Assembly (NCBI GenBank): GCA_027625915.1
Contig: JANTQA010000036.1
Location: 2,041,501-2,105,500, forward strand
Reading direction: 5' to 3'
DNA from: Anaeramoeba flamelloides
Taxonomy: Eukaryota > Metamonada > Anaeramoebidae
Length of the DNA stretch: 64,000 nt
Shown piece after piece: positions 21,389 through 33,844 of the stretch (positions are counted from its first letter, which is position 1; every line of letters starts with the position of its first letter). Below the pieces are notes generated by a model. It was not told where the DNA came from. It worked only from the letters and a program-made list of their open reading frames with translations, and made no database searches. A program made the position numbers and the translations under genes.

Positions 21389-24300
21389 TTAATCATTATC
21401 ATTAGTATTTAAATACGATTGAAAGGGGTTTATTTTTACATTTTTAAATTTGTGATATTGTTCTGCAACAAATAAAAGTATTTCAAATTTACTTTTCTTT
21501 GATATGAATTTTAATTCTTCTTCAAAATCGAATTCTGATATTTTCATTATGGTGTTTGTCTTTTGAATTTTATTTTTTGTGTGTAAAACAATTTTTTTAA
21601 TTTTTTTCCTTTTCCTTTTTCGTTTTCTTATTGACATTTGGTCTTCATTCAGTATTGTTAAAAAGTCATTATTATCAATAACACATGAATTGGGATTAGA
21701 ATGAGAATTAGAATTGGTTTTTTTGGTGGTGCTTGTTCCAAAATTCAATTGAGATTCTTCAAATAGTATCTCATTGTTTATTTTTTTTATTATTTTTTTC
21801 TTTCGTTTGTTTTTTTTTTGTTCTAATGCGGCAAGAGAATAATAGCGGTTTTTAATTGCGTTTGCTGATCTTCTTGGTAATTGTTTTTGAATGATCGACC
21901 ATTTGTTACCTATTATTTTTCGGCTTTCTAATATTTTTTCATCTTCTCCTTGTGTCCAATCGCCATGAAATAATTCTGGATTTAATTGATGGATCCATCT
22001 CTCACGACATTGCTTGGGTGTTCTTGATGGCACAAATAGTGCAATTTGTTTCCAGACAAATGAACCATTTTTTTTAATGGCCTCACAGAGTTGCTTGTCT
22101 TCCTGTTTATCGTTAGAAATAGATCATTTTTTTTTGTTAATTTTTTGTTTTTTTTTTGTTTTTTTTTAGTTTTTTAATGTAAAAAAATTCATAAATAGAA
22201 AAAATTTAGTATGTTTTTTTTCAAAATAATGGAGATTTTTGACAATAATTTCTTTTTGTGATCAATGAAAAATGTTTTTTAAATTTCGATCAATAACTCT
22301 AAAAATCCTAAATTGTAAAATTTTTAGCTTTCATTCAAGATAGAATCTTTTAAACCAATTTATCAATTTATACAATATTGGATTTCAGTTCTCTAGAACA
22401 TAAAATAAAGATCGTCCTGAAATGAGAAAAAAAAACAAGCCATCTTAACGGGGTAAGTTACAAATAAATTTTTCAGATAGCTATAAAAATCGTACATTTT
22501 AATTTTGGAAGGCATATTTAGGATCTTTTATCAACAGATATAAATAATTTTTTTGCAAAAAAATAGTGTTTTTTTTTGTTTTTATTTTTTGTTCTGTTGC
22601 AAATACCCCCACAAACAACAGAGAAGTAATGATAAGTTGTATTGAATTATTGGGGAATTATTGAAATTTGACCAGTAATTAGTGCTTTTGTACTAATAGC
22701 TGACTTTTATGAATAGTTAACTGAACAAAGATCTTCTGGGTGTATTTTTAAGAACTTGATAAATGAGGTTTTCAAATAAAACAAAAAATAAAAAACGAAA
22801 TAAAAACACCATTTTTTTGACAAAATAATTCAAAGCTTTGGACAAAAGATCCTAAATACCTTAACCAAGAGAAAAGGATGGTATTTTAAAGCTTACTCAA
22901 GAATTCATTTTGAATATACACCCTTAAGAAATATTTTTTGAACCAAACGAATGAAAAAAAACGAAAAAAAAAAAAAAAAAAAATCGTAAAGTATAGATTC
23001 ATGAAATGCAAGAGAAAGAATACAAAATAACATTTTGATTTTTTAAAAAGCGATAAAGTGTTGTGAAAATTCAATAAGCAAAATAATACCAAAATTTTGT
23101 TTCGATTAATTAAAAATTATCCTGGAATTCGAGTGGTGTAACTAATTCGTTTTTTTAACCTTTTACCCATTCCGACAAATTATCTCAAGATCAAAAATAT
23201 TGACTGACTAGAGAAAGAAAAGAAACACGCCAATAGTCCAACAGCAACATACAAATAAGTAAAAGGCTTCTTTAAATGAATTTTAAAAAGGAATTATGAA
23301 GATACAGAAAGATTAAAATATATTTTATTTACAGAAAAAAAAATGAGAAAAAAAAAGATTTTTTTTGAATTTTTATAAAAAAATCGTTTTTTCTCATAAA
23401 ATTTTGTAAATTGTGAGGAAATTTTTTAAATAAAAACTTTTAATATTTCTGAACCATTTATATTAATCAAAGATCTAACCTCAAAAGCCGATTAAATCCC
23501 AACAAAGTTGTATATTTGTGTCTTCTGGTCTTCCAGTTGCTAAACCTGAAAAAAAATTAGAGTTAAATTTTTGTAATGGGTTATCCTGTTGTCAACATGG
23601 TTTAGTGACACCACGGTATTCACAAATCCAAAACAATCCAAGAAAATAATTATGTAAAAATGGTGTTTTTTCAATCGTCAAATCCTTTCCAGCATATTTG
23701 GTAAATTGTCATTTTCTGATTTTATGAAATTTTTACAAAAAAAAAAAATGAAAAAATTAAAACTGTTTTAAAAAAAAAAAATTAATTTGTTTCACAAAAT
23801 TCGAAGAATCAGATAAAGTAAACCAATTAGTGCAAAGTTTGAGATCTACAGACCGAAAAATATGAGTCCTTACACTTGCATTCTCTTGAATTGTTTCGGT
23901 TATATTTTGAGAATTTTTCAAAACAGAATTTATATTCGACTATTTCAAAAAAGTGGAACTTATTTTTTTTTTGATTTTGCCAAGTTTTTTGTTTTTAAAA
24001 AGTGCAGTTCTTTCAGAATGATCTCTGGGAAAGTTTTCTATTTTGGGAAAGTAAAGACTTTTAATAAAAAAAAGAGCATTCCTTCTACCACACCATATTT
24101 AAAGGTTGGTCCATCTCTTTGTCAACAGTTTTCACTTTATTTAAAAAGTTTTAATTCTGAAAAAGTTGAAACAGTTAACAAATAGAAAATTTCCAAAAAG
24201 TATACACATTTCGAAAACTGTTTCACTTTCAAAACAACATTTTTGCAAGTATTAAAAATTTGAAAAAAATTTCAACAGTAAAAATCCGAAGAAAAATCGG

Positions 24301-24886
24301 TAACTAACAATAAATCATTTGGTAATAAAAATTTCAGAATTGCTTTTCTTTGTTTCGATTTTTAGGAAAATAAAAAAAAATATTAGGAATAGATTCTAAA
24401 AAAATTGGGAAAAAGACAGTTTTTGTGAAAAAAAAAAAAAAAAAAAAAAAAAGAAAATAATAAAGAAGTTAGAAGAAGAAATTTTTCAGATGATCACTTT
24501 ATTTAAATTTCTAAGAGCAAGGATCTTTTTCAAAAAAGCACTGTAAGTTAATCTCTTTGCTCTTGAAAAGTAAAACAGTTTTGGATTGTAGAACAAGAAA
24601 ATGGTGAAAGGTAGGAAGAAATATTTACCTCTTTTTGCCAGGAACCTTTCCGAATCCCATTAACAGTGATAAAATTTGAACGCTGTTTTCCTTTGTATGA
24701 TATGATTTGGTGGGTTGCTTGTGGATCGTAATTGTTCTATGTAAATTTTAAAAAAAAAGTTTGTTGCGCTTTTGTAAACATCTTTTCGAGATATTGAAGA
24801 AATCGGTGGGAAGATTGGCTTACTTTTGGATGTTTAAAATTTAATACCTTCTTGATTTTAGGGTGAAAATTTCTTGTTTTACTCAT
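21389..24886 (-). CDS. R2R3-type Myb DNA-binding protein, three exons
   Basis: Nuclear sequence-specific DNA-binding protein. I assembled it from three exons with canonical splice sites, all in phase 0: exon 1 24886-24824 (ATG at 24886, 21 codons), exon 2 24736-24629 (36 codons), exon 3 22102-21389 (237 codons plus TAA). Donors read GTAAGC and GTAAAT; acceptors end ACATAG and AACAG. The first Myb repeat spans the exon 2/3 junction: GSWQKE then EDKQLCEAIKKNG, W in SFVWKQIA, and RTPKQCRERW. The second repeat has DWTQGEDEKIL, NKWSIIQKQLP and RSANAIKNRYYSL. The regularly spaced tryptophans and recognition-helix pattern are clear. The C-terminal part is basic and low in complexity with no known domain. 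Total 294 residues. Starting at exon 3 alone would halve the first repeat, which supports the upstream exons. Intron 2 is 2526 bp. Confidence 0.88.
22103..24628 (-). other. Myb intron 2 (2526 bp)
   Basis: Bounded by GTAAAT and AACAG. It holds a foldback element (22509-22862), a perfect-looking hairpin near 23343-23398, and poly-A runs. A 107-codon plus-strand frame at 23862-24185 has no recognisable features and is probably chance. A 66-nt stretch at 23482-23547 looks like an exon with splice sites (see findings). Confidence 0.75.
22509..22862. mobile_element. Foldback/TIR element inside Myb intron 2
   Basis: Left arm from AAGGCATATTTAGGATCTTT and right arm ending GATCCTAAATACCTT are inverted copies. 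Similarity continues through TAGTGTTTTTTTTTGTTTTT on the left and its inverted match near 22775-22815. The arms are about 90-110 bp. No coding content. Confidence 0.55.
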
Positions 24887-25802
24887 TTGTTCGTTATACA
24901 AACCCAAAGTTTCAAAGTGGTTAAAAAATAAAAAAAAAAAAAAGAGTTTAGATTTTATCTAAAAAAAATAAATCTTTACTTTCACCAATCAAAAAAGTTT
25001 GTATTACAATGTCGATCCCGAAAATGACTGTGAAGGGTTTGTATCAATGTATTGTTGCTTCTTGACAACTGATATCAATTAAGAAAAAAAAAAAAAATTA
25101 TATTGAAAAAGCTTATATACTTCAGATATTGGATTTTGTATAATAAGGTAATCACAGGAAGTTTGAGAAAACACTCTCTTTATTATAAGAAATTTTGTAT
25201 GTTGGTAACTGCCAATTTTTGTATTATTTAAATTGATTTTGTTTTGTCTTTTAGTTAAAAAAAAACTACACACATTATCAATTTATAATTACAAACTTTT
25301 TCTCAACTCAATTAATTTTTACTAGATAGCATTTCCAACAAACTATGTTTTGGGTATTCTTGAAACTTTGTAAAATAGAAAAGTTGTCAAAATAAAGAAT
25401 TATTTTATTTTTTTTTATATTTTGAGGGATTTTTGATTTTTTTTTGAAGTAATTATAATTTTCATTTTGTGTTTTAACAAAAAGTATGGAATTTAAACTG
25501 TAAACGGGTATCAGAGAAGGTTTATTTCAAACAATATGAAAAAATTATTGAGATATAGAATATTTTTAGGAACAAAATTTTTTTTTGCTACTTTCCTTTT
25601 TTTAACTAAAAATTTTCGATTTCAGATGAATGAACACTCCAATAAAATGTAAAATCCAAACACTAGTAAAATTACCAAAGATCTTCAAAACCAATAAAAA
25701 ACAATTATTCCAAACCTTTTGATTTAAATTTGAAAAACAACATTTATTTTCAAAAAATATCTACAGCAACGATATATATTTGGTAAAATCTTAAAAAATA
25801 CT
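24887..25802. other. AT-rich intergenic stretch upstream of the Myb gene
   Basis: Expected to hold the Myb promoter. A 64-codon minus frame at 25079-25273 shows no family features, and I do not call it. Confidence 0.4.
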
Positions 25803-26212
25803 GTTTACATTTATAAAAATGATTTTTACATTATACTTGTTTAGTTTGTTCAGAAAATTGTGATTTTTTCATAAACTGTGATACTTTTCTGATCTGTCCC
25901 CAAGGTACTAGAAAACATGGTCGTGTTATTGGTGTTTTTAGTAACACTCTATTGTATTTAAATCAGAAAGGAATTGATCTGAGTTCGAAAAGTCAAGTCA
26001 AAATTGAAAATACTTTTTCCAAATTCAAACAAAAGCAAAACATCTCCAATAGTTTATTAAATAGAATTTGTTGTCCACTAAAACAGTAATACACAATACC
26101 AAGTTTCCTGGGACTTGGGGGCATATCAGAAAAGTATTACTGTTTATGAAAAATCGCAATTTTCTGAAAAATAAAACATGAAAAATTCAGAAATCATTCT
26201 TGTAAATGTATT
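25803..26212. mobile_element. Foldback element with about 110 bp inverted arms
   Basis: Left arm 25803-25925 and right arm about 26095-26212 are inverted copies sharing TCAGAAAATTGTGATTTTT (right arm inverted TCAGAAAATTGCGATTTTT), TCATAAACTGTGATACTTTT and a CCCCAAG core. The spacer is about 170 bp and non-coding. Different family from the other foldbacks by sequence. Confidence 0.6.
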
Positions 26213-28779
26213 ATTGAACATTGAGTAATAAAAATATTTGTCAGACAATTGAACAAAAGAATATCAAGTTCGAGAATTAATGGCAACACCCTGAAATGAA
26301 CAAATTTGTTAATAAAGTATAAAGATTGTGCTTTTTTTGAAAATTTTAATGGACTTTTAATTAATGAGGGATTTGAAAAAAAGAGAGTAACTAAACTTTT
26401 CCTATGGTACAGGTTTGTTTTTTATCAACATTATTTTTAAAAAATGTTTTTTCATTTTCCACTTTGTATATAATTCGAAAAAGAATAGATAAAACAAAGC
26501 AAAGCAAAATACCGACTATTTCTATCCAAAGATTTTTGATTTTTCTAACAAAATTGTTATAAATTTATTATTTGGTTATAATTTCAAAGAGAAATAGAGT
26601 TGTTGACAATCACGTCTTATTATCAAATTCCAAGATTTAAGAATTATTTTCAAATTTTGCAAACTTTTTTCAAACAAATTGTATAATTTTTCATTTTCGA
26701 TTTTTTTTACTGACTATTAATCCTTCTTTTCCTCTTGACAAACATGCCCTAACACCATTCTATAATATGACAGAAAAATACCTAAACACTTTAGTTGAAA
26801 GAGAGGATTATAGGATATTTGAAAAACTTTTGATTAAGTAAAAAAAAAAAAAAAAAAAAAAAAGTGCTTTATTGATAAAAACAAATTCTTGGTATGAAAA
26901 TAATCCCTGATAAGATTCATAATTGTGAATATTGAGTAAAAAGGTTGTATAATTTTGTTTTTTTTTAAATCAAATCCTTTTTATAAAGAACCAATTTTTT
27001 TATGAGCCTGGTAATAAACCTACCCAAAGATCATTAAAGTAAGGGGTCTCTAGAATACCCAAGTAATTGTCTGGAAAACTAAATAGATCTTACTTTTTTT
27101 GAAAAAAAATAGAGTTTTATATAGGTTTACTAGAGTTTGGAAAATGAGAATTTTTATTTTTGTTTTTTGATAGATTGGATTAATATTTTGAACAAGTTTA
27201 ATTTAATTAATCATCATTCAAATAGTGGGTGGGTTGTAATTGAAAAAGTTTGATTCTTAAATAAAAGAAATTATAAATCATTCACACATCTAATTTTACG
27301 AATATTAACAATTAAAAATCTTTTTCAGGAAGTATTTTCATATCAGGATTTTTTTTCAATAACATATACGAATCTTTTTATTTAATTCATCAATCTCAAA
27401 GATATCTGTGAAAAACAAAACATAATAAATTTTTTTCGTTTTTATATTGAAAATTAGAAAGAGTTTTTTTAATCTACCAACGGAATATTTAACAAAGGGG
27501 TAATTTGTAATTGGTTTATTTTTGGAATTTTGTTTTTTTTTTTAAGGCACTTTCAAATCTTATTTATTTATTTCACAAAGGTAATAGAGTTATTATTTAC
27601 TTAAAAATATGAGTAAATGTCAGAAAAAACACCATTTACCAATTTTAGAGAAATGAGTCATCATTTTTTTAAAAGAGTTTATTTTTCCCAATTAAATTTT
27701 CAGTTAAAATGGTCATATACCTTTGTTGTTTAGTTTTTAGGATTGAAAAAGAAAAAGAAAAAATTACAATACATTTTTATTAAGAAAAAAATCTCACAAT
27801 TTGTAATTTCTGTGAATTTGAAAGAACTAAGAAAATTGAATTTTTTATCATATTTTTATATGTAATAAAAATAAATTCAATATTTAATCTTTGAAGATCA
27901 CAGAAAAATTGATCTTTTATTATATTTTTAAATATTTTTATTAAATTTCTTGAAATTTAAAAGATCGGGTAATATTTTTTTTACAAAATATAATAGATAA
28001 AAACAAAGAATTATTATCATTGAAATAAGATATTTGATAATATTTATTAAAAATTTTTTTATTAGATTTATGAATTTTAATTTGTTTTATTTATTTGAAA
28101 ATATTTAAAAAATTGATACATTTATCAGCATGATATTAATTACCCATTAAATAATTAAGATTAGGCTATTAATTATTTATCAAAAAGAATCAAATTAAAA
28201 AATAAACCGCTGTGATTTACTTTCAATTTCCCACGTTTTAAAAAAAAGTATTTTGTTAGTTGTTTTAATATAAGGATTTGTAGTTATTATACTAATATTT
28301 TGTTTACAAAAAAAAAAAAAAAAGTGTTTCAGAACTGTTCTTTTAATAAATCAATTATATTTTTTTATCAATTTTAAATTAATTATTGTAATTTTTTTTT
28401 GAAATAACATGTGTTTTTTATACTGTGCTAATTTAAAACAGGAAGATTTTTATTTTCAAGTGGATTTTTGTTAACTTTTATTTTATTGATAAAAAGATCT
28501 TTTTCTTCTTCAAATAAACAATTTGTCAGCCAAAGTGGCCACGTTATGGAGATCAGATTTTGTATACCTATATGGTTCTAAAGGATATTAGAAGAAAAAT
28601 ATTTATTTTAAATATTCCAAAATTGAAAAAATTTTTTCACATTTTAATTTTTTTCTTTTTTTGGTTTTATTTTTACATATAATTCTTTTGCAACATTTTT
28701 TTTTTATTGAAAGATCATATAGTTGCTTGGTAAAAATATGTTAGTTTAATTGTATTGATATTTTTATAAATGATTGTAG
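26213..28779. other. AT-rich non-coding stretch
   Basis: No convincing gene. A 24-codon ATG frame at 26768 followed by an A run, and a less AT-biased patch near 28510-28600, were examined and not accepted. Long A runs are at about 26840-26863 and 28309-28323. Confidence 0.4.
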
Positions 28780-28990
28780 AGAAACTAATTTGATTTCTAT
28801 TGAGAATTTTATTTGATTTTGAATTGAAGATCAAAATGAACAACGTTGTTTTTTTAGATAGGTCCCCAAGAATTTGATTTTTTCTATTGTTTAAATTTCC
28901 TATTGATTTTTAAATTTTATTTCTGGCAGATGCCAACACTTCTTTGATGTTTATTATTCTAGTTATTTCTTTTTTTAATCTTCAAAGGTC
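28780..28990 (+). repeat. Weak dispersed repeat shared with 48925-49080
   Basis: Shared block around AAGATCAAAATGAA, a following GTTGTTTTTT and a TTTTCTATTG/TTTTTCAATT stretch. Degenerate; class unknown. Confidence 0.3.
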
Positions 28991-29537
28991 ATTTATAAAA
29001 AATATTTGATATTTGAAAATAATACTGGGTGTATTTGGCGTAAAAAAGTTTAGACGATTTTTTTTTTGAATTAGTGAAGAAATGTACTAGTTTTTGAACA
29101 TTTAAAAAATGATAAAAAATGGATCAAACTTTTCAAAATAATAATTCATTTCGAAAAATACCATTAAAAGCAAATTTTTAATTATAGTATAAGATTTTTA
29201 CTTTATTTACCAATTTAATAACAGATTAATGTTTTTTTTTTGAATTTTTTCTTAAATTTACTTGATTATTTTTTTTTTAGTTGACTATAGTTCTAAGGCC
29301 AATTTGATTTTTTGAAAATTTAAATTTTTTCTTAAAGATTATTAAGGAACATTTATAAAATAATATTCAAACTATTATATGTGTTTATTATGATTTGGTA
29401 TTGGTATCCTCACAAATATTTGCCCACGAACATATAAGAAGGAAAAAAATGTTATATTTTTATTAAATTTGTTAGGACACTAGCCTACAAACGAAAACAA
29501 AATGGCGGGAAATAATCACTTTTTGATAAATAAACTA
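28991..29537. other. AT-rich non-coding stretch
   Basis: Nothing supported. A small patch with GGCGGGAAATAATCAC near 29500 is of higher complexity but has no open frame. Confidence 0.4.
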
Positions 29538-30064
29538 GATTCTAAAAAATTGGACATAGTTTAAACAGTGGAAAGAACACCAATACCACACTTTACATTC
29601 AATTTGAAAAGAATTTTGATTTTACAAACTATTTCATTTTTTGTCTTTTTTGCTTTGTTTTCATTTCCTTTTTTAGTTACGTAATTTGTTTCCTTAGGTC
29701 TTGTAATTTTTTTCCAATAGTTGATAGAAGGTTAGTGTTGAGTTTGTTTAATTGGAAAACAACATACAATTTGTAGATGGCATCTTATCAATTGATCGGT
29801 CAATAATTGTTGGTGAAATTTCAACAAATTTACTAATACATTTTTTGTTCAGCTCGTTTCATTATTTTGGAAATTTGGAAAAACCTGTTTTTTTTTTGAG
29901 TTTTATATTTTTTTCTTTTATTTGGATTAAAATGATTACTTATTAAAACATTAATACCGGGTTACTTAAATGTTGTTTTATATTAGGTTTGGAAAAATAC
30001 AATAAATTGGGTTTTTTTTTTGCCTATTTTTGATTTTGGGTGTGTCCCAATTTTTGGAATGGGA
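29538..30064 (-). mobile_element. Tc1/mariner-like TIR element relic, copy 2 (inverted)
   Basis: Inverted partner of 540-1066, aligned over its full length, with matching ends (right end inverted: ATTCCAAAAATTGGGACACA). Shared interior anchors include TTTGCCTATTTTTGATTTTGG and AACCTTCTATCAAC (read inverted). The apparent 64-codon plus frame at 29752-29946 is the antisense of the corresponding part in copy 1. Confidence 0.55.
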
Positions 30065-31500
30065 TTTATTTCAACTTTGGCAAAAATGACTAAATTTGGG
30101 ACATTGGTGAAAACTTTCTATTATTTATTTTTAATAAGCGGTTAAAATCAAGAGGATTTCCATTTTCACTTATAAGGGCTAAACTGAGAAAACTTAGAAA
30201 AAATTGGAATTTTTTATTTTTATTTCATAGTTAGGTTAATGTTTGTAAAAAGACTTTTAAATTCTTTGATATTGAATATAATTCACCAAAATCCATGTTT
30301 ACTCGAAATAGAAAGATGATTTTTTTTAAATGAACCAAAATTTTTTTTTATTATAAGAAAATTGACCAGATTTCAATAATTTAATTTTTATTTAAATATC
30401 TAGATTCCTAATTTCCATACCCTGATTTATATCGAAACCATCAATTATATTTAGAGAGAAAAGATTTTAACAAAAAATTAATTTTATCAAAAAAATTGAA
30501 TAAATATTTTGGGTATTTGGAAATGGGTAAACTGTTCTAAAAAACCAAACTGAGTAAATATTATTCTTCAAAATGCAGCTGAGAATTTCAATTTAAAAAA
30601 AAAAAAAAAAAGAATTAATATAAAAACTAAAAAAAAAAAAAAAAAAAGTTAAAAATAACCCCCTTATATGAATTTTTTGGATTTTTGAAGAACTGGTACC
30701 AAAAATCATAGCCAATATGATCTTCAAAAGTTATTTTTGTTTGCTAAGAATGTTTGAAAGATCATATTTTTATGGGCAACAAAATTTTGATTATTTGTTA
30801 TTTTCTTTTTTAGGTTTCTTAACCGGGCACTTAGTTAAGGTAGTTAAAAAAATTGTATAGCATTTTCAAGATAAACTATACGGTAAATGACATTAATCCC
30901 ACTTGTATAATATTTTTATGATATTTCAAAATTTAAAGAGATTAGATTAAAAGAACTTGGTCTAAATTGTAAAAAAATAGTTACCTAGGTTGCTACAAAT
31001 CAAAGCAAGGACACAAAATTTCACCTATTTTTTAACTTTTCGAGATTTGAAATTCTTCCAATTAATTGTAATAAAGTGCTTTTGGGATATGAATAAAAAA
31101 TCTTTTGTTTTTTAAAAGGAAAATGATTGAAAAAACAATAAAAAAAATAAATAAAAAAAGATTTATTTGAAAATTTTTCTTATTTTAATCAAAACCTATA
31201 CCACCGATGAAATATACCACCACCAACACAAATACCTCTAGTTTTATTCTAAATCTTAAATTTTATAAATATTTTCAAAAGAAATTTTTGGATATTATGA
31301 TCAAAAAATATATGCAACTACAGTATAAAACCGGCATTTCACAATCTAACTCATTTTTTTTTTCTTCTTGTTCAAATTGAATATATGACAGAGCACCCAA
31401 TATTATAAAAAAATTCGAAATCAATACTCAGGAAATCCAGTGTTATTTTTAATAAAAATTTTAAAATAAAAATGAAATTTGTTGAAATCTTTTGTCATTT
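30065..31500. other. AT-rich non-coding stretch
   Basis: No gene or repeat recognised. Long A runs lie at 30594-30611 and 30630-30647. Confidence 0.4.
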
Positions 31501-32213
31501 TATTTATTTATTTATTTATAGAAAGGAGCAATTAAGGATAAATTCATCAAATAAACAAAAGAGAAGAAGAAAAATAATTAAAAAATATATAAAAAACAAA
31601 TTTAACAAATTTATAACCAAATAGAAACATATACACTGTCGTTAGGGTTTTCAGGATTTGATAGAATTGAGTAAAATCCCTGATTTTACTAAATTCTTTC
31701 TAATACCAGAAAACCGTCGTTAGCTTTTTTTTTTAATTTGAGAAATAAAAAGAAAAATCTTTAAATTTTCTTTTAATTTCTTAAATTAAAAAAAAGTGTG
31801 GTTAGCTTTTTTTTTACTTTTTGAAATGTAAAGAAAATTTATTTAATTTTCTTTTTATTTCAAAAAGTAAAAAAAACCTAGAACACTTTACAAATATAAT
31901 AGAAAATCTCAAAAAAACCGAGAAAACTTCAGAAATAAAATAGACAACCTCAAAAAACCTAACAAACTTCACAAATAAAAAATAAAACCTCAAGAAAACC
32001 TAGGTACTTTACGGCACTTGACGACACTTCCCCAGAATACACAGGAGGAGCAAAAACCCGATAGAAAGATTATCAATTATAGATAAAAATTTCACATTTG
32101 GTGATTAATAATTGGTATTCCACGACTCTTAGAGTGGGGGCACTGGGTGCACGAATTTATATATTTTGTACTATTTTAACGATTTTTTGTTTTCACTTTA
32201 TTTTTATAATTTT
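31501..32213 (+). repeat. Hairpin-module dispersed repeat, copy 1
   Basis: Begins with a (TTTA)n tract. Next come consecutive imperfect palindromes, each introduced by a CGTTAG-like spacer (around 31640, 31715 and 31800). A 40-bp unit (CCTAGAACACTTTACAAATA type) is then repeated about three times at 31877-32010, followed by a less AT-rich end containing GGAGGAGCAAAAAC, TAATAATTGGTATTCCAC and TTAGAGTGGGGGCACTGGG. The copy at 56156-56895 has the same order of parts, and a partial one lies at 62305-62505. No coding capacity. Class unclear; possibly a terminal repeat or other non-autonomous element. Confidence 0.6.
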
Positions 32214-33844
32214 TTCTTTATTACCTTATGTTTTCAAACCCTAAAAGCGTTGATAAAGAAATCCTGACAAGCACAATAAATTTCATAATTTTGATTAGTC
32301 TTTTTTGAAATTAAGAAGCCTTGTCTAGGTGAGAATTCTGAGAATAATTTGTAAATGGTTGAACCTTTGGGCGTGCGGGTATATTGTTTAAATAAATATC
32401 CCCTACCATGATTTTCTATTATTGGATTCGGATTAGCTGTCGAATAATTGATTTGAAATTAGTAGAGTTCAAGACCCGTTTTTAGCCTATACTAATAACA
32501 GAGTGATTATTGATTCTCTTCAGAAAAAAACAAATGATTTATATTTGAGGAAAATGAAAAAATAATAAATCTTTTGTCATTTGTTCATTTTTGAAACAAA
32601 AAAAACAGTTTTTTTTCTTTGGGTTATAAAATTTTTCTTATAAATTTTCTCTATTTTTCTTAGAAATTTTCCAATTTGATGATTAATTGATAGAATCCGA
32701 ATTTCGATAATATAATTATAAGGAAAAAATACCATATTAACTTATTTTTTATTGCTAGTTTCTTTGATTAATCAATGTTCAAGCTTTCTAAAAAAAATAT
32801 AGACCCTTTGAATTTCGAAAAAATTAGTTTAAACTGGTTAATTTAATACCAGTCGAACAAAAAATAAATTGAGGATAACTTATTTTGGCCAAAAAACGAC
32901 AAGAGAATCGTGAAAAAACATTTAGAATGATGATTACTTTTGAATAGATTATCTTTATTTTGAATGTTGAAGTAATAGAAAATTTTTGAATTTCTTTTTC
33001 TTGTGTTATTATATTGTATTTTAACTGTATACCAATTTGGTGTCAACATATATATTTAAATAAATAGATTCTTAAAAAATTAAAGAAGACTAAAAAGATA
33101 AGATTTTATTGAATCTTCTTTCTCAATTATTGGACAAGTGTAAATTCCACACTCGTACCATTATATTCATATTTCGAAAAAAAAAGGTTTAAAATTATAT
33201 GTTTTACCGATATTAATCAATGAAAATATTTTTTGAGGAGATTTTATCATCTCATTTTCCAAAGTATAAATAAAAAAATCAATTCATAGACAAATTATGT
33301 TTTTTTCCAAAGTGGGTTTAATGACAAAAAATTCTTCAAAAAAGGTAGTTGAGGCAAATTTCTCATAAAAAGTTTTTTTTTATAAAAAAAAATGTTCATA
33401 GAGTACTGAAAATAGACAATTTGTGATTTATTATATATTTTCAACTATTTTATACATATCTTCATCATGCCTTGTTAAACCTTTTCTATATCAACCCTTC
33501 TACAAAATAATAAATGATACTATTAATTTTAAGTTTCAAAATTTTTTAGATCAAGTTAATAAAAGATGAAGGTATCTAAAAAATCAATTAGAAATGTTAT
33601 TTCTAGTGATTTCATTAAGACGGTTATTCAACTTTATTATCCAATTTATTAAATTTTTTTAATATTAATTTACATTATTGATAAATTGAAAAAATTATAT
33701 CCATTTGGGGAAAAACTTCAAAAGGAAAAAAAAGTTAAAAATGATTGGGAATATTATGGTAAAGAATAATTTAATTCAAGTAACAAAAGAAAATATAAAT
33801 TATTTGACACAAAATCCAGGATTCAACTAAATAGCAGTTTTTCT
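32214..33844. other. Intergenic stretch with a less AT-biased patch
   Basis: The part around 32330-32500 is of higher complexity (GGGCGTGCGGGTATATTG, TAGAGTTCAAGACCCG), but I find neither an open frame nor a tRNA fold there. It could be an unrecognised non-coding RNA or an old repeat end. Confidence 0.3.

Noticed and set aside
23862-24185. 107-codon plus-strand frame in the Myb intron
   Set aside because: Hydrophobic and Phe-rich with no recognisable domain, opposite to the host gene. No splice or promoter evidence.
26700-26860. Short ATG frame (24 codons, MTEKYLNTLVEREDYRIFEKLL) before an A run
   Set aside because: Looks coding-like, but it is too short to judge and I could not find an upstream or downstream exon.
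28510-28620. Less AT-biased patch with a frame reading QPKWPRYGDQILYTYMVLKD
   Set aside because: No ATG or splice context and no family recognised. It may be a remnant, but I cannot support a feature.
32330-32500. Higher-complexity patch with GTTCAAGACC, checked as a tRNA T-arm
   Set aside because: The flanking bases do not form a T-stem and no acceptor stem was found.
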